A stretch of 17,037 nt of DNA from JAZTZP01 sp045637525. Lineage in GTDB: Bacteria; Bacillota; Clostridia; UBA1381. Below, piece by piece: positions 7,850-13,506 of the stretch. Made by a program: the position numbers and the translations under genes. Positions within the stretch are counted from its first letter, which is position 1. Each line of letters opens with the position of its first letter. Below the pieces are notes generated by a model. That model saw only the letters and a program-made list of their open reading frames with translations. It ran no database searches and was not told the origin of the DNA. The DNA lies in assembly GCA_045637525.1 (NCBI GenBank), contig JAZTZP010000181.1, positions 1-17,037 on the forward strand, in the 5' to 3' direction.

Positions 7850-8583
7850 TAATATTCAACTCCCCAAAGAAATAATCCGTCAGGCGGTGCTGTTATACCG
7901 CCCCTTGTCCTGTCACACGACCGTATAATGTCAGACATATCCTCAGCACGTAATTTACCCATTCCTACCCATACAAGAGTTCCTGTTATAATCCTCACCA
8001 TATTATATAAAAATCCGTTTCCCTCAATATCAACCGTTATAATGTCGCCTTCTTTGTATACCTCGCATTTATATATCGTACGTACAGTTGTCTTTACCGT
8101 AAGTCCGCTTGAAGCAAACCCCGAAAAGTCATGTGTACCGACAAATGCCTCTGCAGCTCTTAACATTTCATGAGTATCAAGGCTGCCCTTTATATGCCAT
8201 ACCCTGTTTCTGAAAAAAGGGTCGGGATATTCCGAATTTAATATTCTGTAAATATAGTTCTTCTTTTTTGCCGAATACTTGGAATGAAACTCATCGTTTA
8301 CGACATCGGACCGGACGCATACTAAGTCATCAGGAAGATGCGTGTTTAGTGCATACGCATACCGCTCCGGCGGAATATGTGAATTTGTCTTGAAATTACA
8401 GATATATCTGTTTGCATGAACACCGGCGTCCGTTCTTCCGCATCCGATAAGATTAACATCCTCTCCGGTGATCTTCTTTATAGCATCCGTAACCGTTTGC
8501 TGTACGGTGACGGCATTATTCTGAATCTGCCATCCGTGATATGCGCTTCCGTCATATCTTAAAGTAAGCTTAATGTTTTGCAT
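7849..8583 (-). CDS. truA: tRNA pseudouridine synthase TruA
   Basis: A 244-residue protein, the normal TruA length. It makes pseudouridine at positions 38-40 of the tRNA anticodon arm. The catalytic motif GRTDAGVHA carries Asp52. Other signatures are LRYDGSAYHGWQ (7-19), YIYRILN and the C-terminal GNGFLYNMVRIITGTL segment. AGAGGG lies five bases before ATG 8583. It is the first gene of a tight run with the DUF5711-like gene, cvpA and ilvD; the next ATG overlaps its stop. Confidence 0.97.
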   Translation of the reverse strand: MQNIKLTLRYDGSAYHGWQIQNNAVTVQQTVTDAIKKITGEDVNLIGCGRTDAGVHANRYICNFKTNSHIPPERYAYALNTHLPDDLVCVRSDVVNDEFHSKYSAKKKNYIYRILNSEYPDPFFRNRVWHIKGSLDTHEMLRAAEAFVGTHDFSGFASSGLTVKTTVRTIYKCEVYKEGDIITVDIEGNGFLYNMVRIITGTLVWVGMGKLRAEDMSDIIRSCDRTRGGITAPPDGLFLWGVEY

Positions 8584-8595
8584 ATCATCCCTCTA

Positions 8596-8624
8596 ATTAT
8601 ATCATTTTTTTTTATAAATTGCAA
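8596..8624 (-). promoter_or_regulatory. possible promoter before truA
   Basis: TTGCAA (8619-8624) and TATAAT (8596-8601) on the - strand are 17 bases apart. Transcription would begin within about eight bases of the ATG at 8583, so the message would be nearly leaderless and would cut into the ribosome binding site. The region is AT-rich, so a chance match is possible. Confidence 0.4.
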
Positions 8625-8650
8625 TAGTTTTTTTATATTTTTTCAAATAT

Positions 8651-9265
8651 TTATTCCGAATACTCTCTCACTCTGAACGTAACCCCGGTTTCCTCTGCTA
8701 TTTCCCGGCATTTTTCAATATCCTCCGGCGGCAATACATCCACCACGCTTAAAACTACGCTTTTTATATGCTCCTTTGCCTTTTTTGCAAAATCAAGCAT
8801 TTCATAAAATCCGTCTTCGCCGTATTCGCATACGCATATATCATTGTATTCCTCTGCATTTTTTGCGTTTAAGCTTATTGATATTTCATCAACAAGCCCG
8901 TGAAGAAGCGGAGTTATATCCCTGCCCGCCGCACGGTTTCCGTGACCGTTTGTGTTTATTCTTATAACGGCTTCCGGATTTTTCTCACGTATAAACCTGC
9001 AAACCTCAATTATCAGCTCATACCTGAGCGTCGGTTCGCCATATCCGCAAAAAACCACCTCTTCTGCCGTCTCAACACCGGCATTTAAAAGAGCCTCTTT
9101 AACCTCATCGGCATCCGGCTCCCGAACAAGCCACAAATCCTCGCCCGCAACCCCTGTCTCGGTGTAGCGTATGCAGAATTTACATTTGTTTGTACATCTG
9201 TTAGTTAAATTAATGTACATCTGATTTTGATTAAAATATTTATAAACAATATTCATTGAAGCCAT
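8651..9265 (-). CDS. radical SAM protein, TatD-associated type
   Basis: A 204-residue radical SAM protein. The cluster-binding motif is CTNKCKFC with Cys24, Cys28 and Cys31, followed by GYGEP (74-78), which binds the amino group of S-adenosylmethionine. The sequence around RINTNGHGNR (100-109) and SISLNAKNAEEY resembles the short TIGR04038 group (radical SAM linked to TatD). Its substrate is unknown, and no tatD gene is in this window. At about 200 residues it lacks the C-terminal SPASM or other accessory domains. The gene starts three bases after the stop of the nitrilase-GDPD gene, with the ribosome binding site inside that gene's last codons, so the two are translationally linked. Confidence 0.85.
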   Translation of the reverse strand: MASMNIVYKYFNQNQMYINLTNRCTNKCKFCIRYTETGVAGEDLWLVREPDADEVKEALLNAGVETAEEVVFCGYGEPTLRYELIIEVCRFIREKNPEAVIRINTNGHGNRAAGRDITPLLHGLVDEISISLNAKNAEEYNDICVCEYGEDGFYEMLDFAKKAKEHIKSVVLSVVDVLPPEDIEKCREIAEETGVTFRVREYSE

Positions 9266-9268
9266 TGT

Positions 9269-10897
9269 TTATCCTTCTCCTTTATATTTTTTAACTTCCT
9301 CTGCAACTATATTATAATCATTTGTAAGAATAGTATCTATTCCCATCTCAAGAAATTCTCTCGCTTCCTTTTTGTCATCAGACCAGAACATATTGCATTT
9401 TATGCCGTGCGCATGGGCTTTGTCAATCATTTCTTTTGTAAAATGAGGTTTAAACAGCTGAACCTTTTTACACCCTGCCGCAATTGCCCGGTCAACTATA
9501 TTGGTTGTTTTGTCAAAGTTTTCGCCCATACAACGGCATATATCCGGTGCAAGAAAATCAAGCCGCTTATGAATTTTATCATTTACCGACATAAAATACA
9601 CATATTTTCTGCAATCATATTTATCTATAAGCCCTATAAGCTTCATAAGCTCCTCATCCGTGTAAATCTCATCACGGCTTCCTATCCGGGCTTCATCCTT
9701 CGATTTAATATGAATGTTCATAACAACGTGACAAGAAAACTTTTTCAGTATTTCCTCAAACGTAAGAATTCTAAGACCTTCAAACTTTTCTGAAAATTTT
9801 ATACCGCAATCAAATCTTTTCAGCTCATCCACAGTATAATCAAACACATTACCGGTCCCGTCCGACACCCTGTCAAGACTGTAATCATGTATCGAAACCC
9901 ATTCGCCGTCTTTTGACAGCCATAAATCAAACTCTATCTCATCAGCGCCCATAGCAACCGCCGCTCCGAACGCCGGCATACTGTTTTCGGGAGCAATTGT
10001 ACTGAATCCTCTGTGAGCGCATACTCTCGGATACGGCATGATATTGTCATTTCTTACAATTGCACTGCCTGCGGGGCGATATTGCCACGGATTTCTGCCA
10101 AACTCAATATATTCATAATGCGCCGCATCAGGATTACCGAAACCGGCAGGTTTATAAAGCTTATCAGCCGGGTCAAACCAAACTGTTGCCATTCCGAATT
10201 TTCCCCTCATATTTTCTAAAACCTTACCTTTTGGAGATACTACCATGCTCGCACCGCATATTTCGGATTTCTCATCAAAACTGACAGACGACCGTATAAC
10301 ATATGCATTTGTGTTATATGCTAAAAATCTGCACATTGTTTCAATTGCATCATGACTGTCACTCCTCTGCAGGGAACATCCGATAATTATATCAACATTT
10401 TTTCTTGCAATAGCCGGAAATGCTTCATAGAAATAAAAATCATAACAAGTTAAAAATCCATATCTTAACCCGTCGATTTCAAGAACATACGGTTCTGAAA
10501 ATTCATATGTATATTCCGAGCCTATCTCTATATCAAGCTCCACCGGCGGAATATGTCTCTTAAAATATTTTCCGGCCTCTTCTCCGTTTTTATCAAAAAC
10601 ATATGTAGTGTTTCTATACTCTCCGCCAACCTCGCACAACGTATTTACAAAAAGAAGCGAATTGCATCGCTTTGCTGTTTCTTTACATTTTTTCAGCAAC
10701 ACATCTATATATTTTTTATGATAAAAAAGTGTTTCCTCCCGCGTAACCGTTGCACACGGTACATCGCTGTACTCAGGAAGAACAATAATGTCCATAGTTT
10801 CATCACAACTATCAAGCAAATTCATCTTATATTGAAAATACTCCTCCGCAAACGAAGTATCCCTTGAATAAGGTGGCTGCATAATACACGCTTTCAT
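9269..10897 (-). CDS. fusion of a nitrilase-superfamily amidohydrolase and a glycerophosphodiester phosphodiesterase
   Basis: A 542-residue protein with two catalytic domains. Residues 1-270 are a carbon-nitrogen hydrolase (nitrilase superfamily) with the Glu-Lys-Cys triad: Glu42 in LPEYSD, Lys113 (or Lys110) in GKYFKRH, and Cys151 in LTCYDF. Residues about 290-542 are a GDPD TIM barrel: HRG at 295-297, APEN to Asn305, EIEFD with Glu320, Glu322 and Asp324, and HD at 337-338. The first domain would cleave an amide or nitrile, the second a glycerophosphodiester. A shared substrate such as an N-acyl or amide-linked glycerophospho compound is only inference. ATG 10897 is chosen for the AAGGAG site ten bases upstream; 36 upstream in-frame codons overlap the RT gene and the repeat end and look non-coding. 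No signal peptide, so probably cytoplasmic. It is followed by the radical SAM gene. Confidence 0.85.
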   Translation of the reverse strand: MKACIMQPPYSRDTSFAEEYFQYKMNLLDSCDETMDIIVLPEYSDVPCATVTREETLFYHKKYIDVLLKKCKETAKRCNSLLFVNTLCEVGGEYRNTTYVFDKNGEEAGKYFKRHIPPVELDIEIGSEYTYEFSEPYVLEIDGLRYGFLTCYDFYFYEAFPAIARKNVDIIIGCSLQRSDSHDAIETMCRFLAYNTNAYVIRSSVSFDEKSEICGASMVVSPKGKVLENMRGKFGMATVWFDPADKLYKPAGFGNPDAAHYEYIEFGRNPWQYRPAGSAIVRNDNIMPYPRVCAHRGFSTIAPENSMPAFGAAVAMGADEIEFDLWLSKDGEWVSIHDYSLDRVSDGTGNVFDYTVDELKRFDCGIKFSEKFEGLRILTFEEILKKFSCHVVMNIHIKSKDEARIGSRDEIYTDEELMKLIGLIDKYDCRKYVYFMSVNDKIHKRLDFLAPDICRCMGENFDKTTNIVDRAIAAGCKKVQLFKPHFTKEMIDKAHAHGIKCNMFWSDDKKEAREFLEMGIDTILTNDYNIVAEEVKKYKGEG

Positions 10898-10935
10898 TAT
10901 AAAACAACTCCTTTTAATTTTTTTGTTATTATTAC

Positions 10936-10956
10936 ATAAATTATAGTTTATCTGCG
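10936..10956 (+). repeat. isolated terminal repeat of the MITE-like family
   Basis: The end sequence AATTATAGTTTATCTGC is present once here, preceded by TA as at the copies starting at 15537 and 16899. No inverted partner lies close by; the nearest matching opposite end is at 12427-12443, beyond the retron. The sequence encodes the final RT residues (SADKL) and its TAA stop. Confidence 0.8.
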
Positions 10957-12011
10957 CTAAACCATAATTCCTGCAATTTTTGAAGCACCCGAAAAAAGTA
11001 TTCATTATCCGGCTCTATCTGAAGTACATAGCTTATTCTTCCGACCAGATGGCAGTAATACTTCTCTGCATTAACATGATTATCTTCAATAAACTCGGAT
11101 TTTCCCGAATAAATAACCGAATTTTCAAGTCCGAATTTCAATGCATAATAAACATCCTGACGAAGCTTTCTTTTATAGTCAGCAGATACACTTACCTTTT
11201 CGTTAACAGTGAGTCCCGTAACAATTTGGCGTGAAGCATTTGTTATAAAACGGGTTTTCTTTTCATTAAGATACAGCCCCATATCTTCAAGCATAGCTTT
11301 CGCCTTTACATAAGCCTTGTACAAAGGCTCATTTCCCGAAAATGTAATGTCATCACAGTATCTTGTATAATCTATCCCGCTTTTTTTACACCAAGCCCCC
11401 ATAACCCTATCAAAATGACGTAAAACTAAATTTGATAAACATGGCGAGGTCGGTGCCCCCTGAGGCAAAACGCCATCCACACAGCAAAGCGACGTCAGCA
11501 TATATCCTATTTGTTTCGGGAAAAAATAAGTATTAAACACAGTGCTCTGCACCATATAAAACTGAATACTGCCGAAAAAATCAGATATGTCAAGCTTTAG
11601 AAGATATTTTTTTCCGCAATGCACCGAAGCATTTTTTACAAGATTTCCGTTTGCCCGATATGCCGTTGCATATTCCGAGACAGGAAAATGTGATAATATA
11701 CCGTCAAGAATTTTTCTTTGCACACGCTTTAAAGAGGATGCCGGAGCATTAATCACCCTGACTCCCCCGTTCTTTTTTGCGAGAACAAGCTCATGATAAT
11801 ATTTACCTGTGTTTTTCGACATATCAAAAAGCGTTTTTCTGCCAAGTCCCAAAAAAGCCGAAAGCTGATATGTATCATATATAAAAGGATGTCGGTTTGT
11901 GCACGCAAAATCAAGCACCATATCCGTAGCCCTTTCAATTCCGAACTTTTCTGTAAAATGCTTATCCGCATCAGAAAATTCCACACTATCCCTTCGTATA
12001 ATCACGCTCAT
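10941..12011 (-). CDS. retron reverse transcriptase
   Basis: A 356-residue stand-alone RT. Fingers/palm motifs are in order: RT0/1 region ELVLAKKNGGVRVINAP (74-90), LDISDFFGSI with the first catalytic Asp141 (140-149), QGAPTSP (184-190), and YCDD (218-221) with the catalytic Asp pair. Two motifs are typical of retrons: NASVH, fitting NAxxH (127-131), and VTG (264-266). There is no group II maturase or endonuclease domain and no fused effector. It reverse transcribes part of its own upstream RNA, starting from the 2'-OH of a guanosine, to give msDNA; known retrons act in anti-phage defence. GGAG lies only four bases before ATG 12011, so GTG at codon 3, with better spacing, is a possible alternative start. 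The last codons come from a MITE-like terminal repeat. No effector gene is recognised next to it. Confidence 0.93.
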   Translation of the reverse strand: MSVIIRRDSVEFSDADKHFTEKFGIERATDMVLDFACTNRHPFIYDTYQLSAFLGLGRKTLFDMSKNTGKYYHELVLAKKNGGVRVINAPASSLKRVQRKILDGILSHFPVSEYATAYRANGNLVKNASVHCGKKYLLKLDISDFFGSIQFYMVQSTVFNTYFFPKQIGYMLTSLCCVDGVLPQGAPTSPCLSNLVLRHFDRVMGAWCKKSGIDYTRYCDDITFSGNEPLYKAYVKAKAMLEDMGLYLNEKKTRFITNASRQIVTGLTVNEKVSVSADYKRKLRQDVYYALKFGLENSVIYSGKSEFIEDNHVNAEKYYCHLVGRISYVLQIEPDNEYFFRVLQKLQELWFSADKL

Positions 12012-12044
12012 TCATCTCCGTTTTTACAAAACAAGTTAATATCA

Positions 12045-12263
12045 GCCTTATGCAGTACAAAAGGTCCTGATAATATGCGTAGGCGAAGATTAAATCATTC
12101 GTGATACAATCACGTATGATTCTTTCGCTTCGTTGAAGCTTTTATCAGGCAATTCGCTTAAGCGAATTTACATCTGCATCTAATATTCCAAAACAGCGAC
12201 TCGCTGCCCTTTCCGGATAAATCAGGATTGTACACTACTGCATAAGGCCATATTTACCATACA
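12045..12263 (-). ncRNA. retron msr-msd non-coding RNA
   Basis: Read on the - strand. Repeat a1 (12248-12236, GCCTTATGCAGTA) is perfectly complementary to a2 (12057-12045) over 13 bases. Between them are an msr hairpin CAGCGA/TCGCTG (12206-12194), an 18-base perfect palindrome centred on TTAA (12168-12151), and the msd. The msd is closed by an 8-bp stem (12149-12142 with 12073-12066) and contains a long hairpin of stacked perfect segments: GCGAA/TTCGC, AATCAT/ATGATT and GTGAT/ATCAC around a three-base loop at 12106-12108. The a2 end is 33 bases from the RT start, as in known retrons. The branching G is probably the G directly after a1 (12235), which is inference. The msd of about 84 bases would give a short hairpin msDNA. 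The 5' end at 12263 is the predicted transcription start. Confidence 0.88.
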
Positions 12264-12269
12264 TTTATT

Positions 12270-12298
12270 ATTGTATCATAAATATTTAAAAAAATCAA
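12270..12298 (-). promoter_or_regulatory. promoter of the retron RNA
   Basis: TTGATT (12293-12298) and TACAAT (12270-12275) on the - strand are 17 bases apart. Transcription would start near 12263, about 15 bases before repeat a1, which is where a retron msr should begin. A neighbouring MITE-like copy starts only 13 bases beyond the -35 box. Confidence 0.65.
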
Positions 12299-12310
12299 TA
12301 CCTATTATGA

Positions 12311-12443
12311 AAATTATAGTTTATCTGCTGATAAAGCAATAGGATTTGGGTGACGCTTTGCTTGCCTCCCTTGCCTAACACCCCAGGGTGGCTTGCAAAG
12401 CGTACCGAAATCCTACTGTAAACATACAGATAAACTATAATTT
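12311..12443. repeat. MITE-like palindromic element, short copy
   Basis: The left end AAATTATAGTTTATCTG (12311-12327) and right end CAGATAAACTATAATTT (12427-12443) are perfect inverted repeats. Imperfect complementarity continues inward (AGGATTTGGGTGACGCTTTGC near 12341 against GCAAAGCGTACCGAAATCCT near 12396-12415), so the whole 133 bases can fold into one long hairpin. It is an internal-deletion relative of the 251-base copy at 15537. The right end is followed by TA as in other copies, but the left end lacks the usual preceding TA (it reads GAA). No coding capacity. Confidence 0.85.
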
Positions 12444-12471
12444 ATAATTTTATTCAAATTTCCGAACAAAA

Positions 12472-12515
12472 AAAAGACACCTCCAAATATGTTTAATACT
12501 TAGAATGTATCTTTT
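12472..12515 (-). terminator. candidate terminator of the sugar cluster
   Basis: On the - strand AAAAGAUAC (12515-12507) pairs with GUGUCUUUU (12480-12472) over nine pairs with one G-U, and is followed by an eight-T run. The loop is long at 26 bases. The position, just after the stop of the last sugar gene, supports a terminator. The stem is weak. Confidence 0.45.
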
Positions 12516-12541
12516 ATCCTTTTATCCTTTTATCCTTTTAT
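12512..12541. repeat. 8-base tandem repeat at the end of the isomerase gene
   Basis: TTTTATCC is repeated three times plus a partial fourth copy. The - strand reads repeated AAAAGGA, and the first unit overlaps the TAA stop of the isomerase gene. Replication slippage here would change only the untranslated 3' end. Confidence 0.85.
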
Positions 12542-13320
12542 ACAATCAAATTCTTAACATTTTTTATCGTATTTGTATCATCGTCTTTTGCCAGATATTC
12601 AAGACCGATATATCCGCTGTATCCTGTTTTTGCAATTTCACGGAGTATCGTCTCATAATCAACAACACCGGTGCCGGGTTCATGTCTTCCCGGTACATCC
12701 GCTATATGAATATGTCCGATATACTCTATATTTTCTATAAGCTCCGAAAGGTCAAAATCGCCCATCATGTTCTGATGATATATGTCGTATAAAACCTTGA
12801 TATTATCGCTGTTTATTTCCTTTATAAGCTTCAAACAATCAGTAATATACGGCATAAGATACTTCGGCCGTTCCTCTGTGTTTATCGGCTCAAGCAAAAG
12901 CGTTATGTTATTATCCTTTAAAAACGGTTCTGCCGCCTCCAGACATTCTTTCACATTCTCAATCTGTTCTTCTGCCGTTTTACCCTCTATGCAATTGCCG
13001 GTCACAACAACAATCGTATCTGCACCGAAATATTTTGCCTTCTCTATGGACTCCTCAAGTGCCTTTAAAAACGCCTTTTTATCACCCGAGTTAGGAATAT
13101 TCTCCGGCAAAGCCTTCGACAGCACTTCGTCACTGCTGTCGATAGTAAAAGACGTAATTTTAATACCGGCATCATCAGCATACTTCTTTAGCTTTTCAAT
13201 ATCCTTCCCACACCAGCCCCAAAACTCAATCGCATCCGCCCCTGCGGTTTTTATAAGCTTAAACCTGTCGTAAAAATCAATATTTGTGTACAGTATATCT
13301 GCACAAACACTCAGTCGCAT
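12538..13320 (-). CDS. hydroxypyruvate-isomerase-family TIM barrel (sugar isomerase/epimerase)
   Basis: A 260-residue protein of the AP-endonuclease-2-like TIM barrel superfamily. The best match by motif is the Hyi/OtnI branch: LLLEPIN with Glu144, LYDIYHQNMMGD with Asp179 and His182, HIHIADVPGRHEPGTG with His205, and GLEYLA with Glu241. Glu144, Asp179, His205 and Glu241 are the expected divalent-metal ligands. This family interconverts aldehyde/ketone pairs of short sugar acids or epimerises ketoses; 2-oxotetronate or hydroxypyruvate are typical substrates, but a ketose 3-epimerase role cannot be excluded. AGGGG lies nine bases before ATG 13320. It follows the ROK-epimerase fusion gene by 186 bases, with a palindromic element in between. 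Confidence 0.82.
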   Translation of the reverse strand: MRLSVCADILYTNIDFYDRFKLIKTAGADAIEFWGWCGKDIEKLKKYADDAGIKITSFTIDSSDEVLSKALPENIPNSGDKKAFLKALEESIEKAKYFGADTIVVVTGNCIEGKTAEEQIENVKECLEAAEPFLKDNNITLLLEPINTEERPKYLMPYITDCLKLIKEINSDNIKVLYDIYHQNMMGDFDLSELIENIEYIGHIHIADVPGRHEPGTGVVDYETILREIAKTGYSGYIGLEYLAKDDDTNTIKNVKNLIV

Positions 13321-13337
13321 TTCACTATCCCCTTTAT

Positions 13338-13357
13338 AAAATCATCTGTATGATTTT
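13338..13357 (-). promoter_or_regulatory. perfect palindrome before the isomerase ribosome binding site
   Basis: AAAATCAT-CTGT-ATGATTTT is an eight-base perfect inverted repeat ending a few bases before the AAGGGG site of the gene at 13320. It could be an operator or an mRNA leader hairpin that affects translation. Its AT-rich character makes chance possible. Confidence 0.4.
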
Positions 13358-13385
13358 CTGTGTAGTAATTTCATTTTTTAACCAT

Positions 13386-13500
13386 CTCTTTTGTGTAATA
13401 AGAAATAATGCGGCAAAGATCACGGATGATGTGTGATAGAGTAACAACTTTTAATTTTTTCAGCCGCTTTATGCCACAATACTTCCATTACACAAAAGAG
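13386..13500. repeat. 115-base inverted-repeat element between two sugar genes
   Basis: The ends CTCTTTTGTGTAAT (13386-13399) and ATTACACAAAAGAG (13487-13500) are a perfect 14-base inverted repeat. The inner flanks are also related (AAGAAATAATGCGGCAAAG against GGAAGTATTGTGGCATAAAG on the opposite strand), so pairing extends imperfectly over about 33 bases. A smaller ATCAC...GTGAT hairpin lies inside. It is unlike the AATTATAG family in sequence. It may be a second kind of miniature element or a transcribed hairpin between cistrons. No coding capacity. Confidence 0.7.
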
Positions 13501-13506
13501 CAGTTT

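Noticed and set aside
9269..10897. Nitrilase-GDPD protein as the retron effector
   Set aside because: It has its own ribosome binding site, is coupled to a radical SAM gene on the other side, and is separated from the RT by the element end; no known effector type matches.
10898..11005. N-terminal extension of the nitrilase-GDPD protein
   Set aside because: It would overlap the RT gene and the repeat end, is Asn/Cys/Lys-rich low-complexity, and skips the good AAGGAG site before 10897.
182..12011. Diversity-generating retroelement made of the Avd-like four-helix gene and the RT
   Set aside because: They are about 10 kb apart on opposite strands, the RT has retron motifs (NAxxH, VTG) and QGAPTSP rather than the DGR-type motif, and I saw no template/variable repeat pair.
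10941..12300. Group II intron
   Set aside because: No maturase X or endonuclease domain, and no domain V/VI-like RNA beside the RT; the a1/a2 and msd structure fits a retron.
12012..12300. Intrinsic terminators or tRNA-like folds in the RT upstream region
   Set aside because: The hairpins lack T-runs and are all explained by the msr-msd layout.
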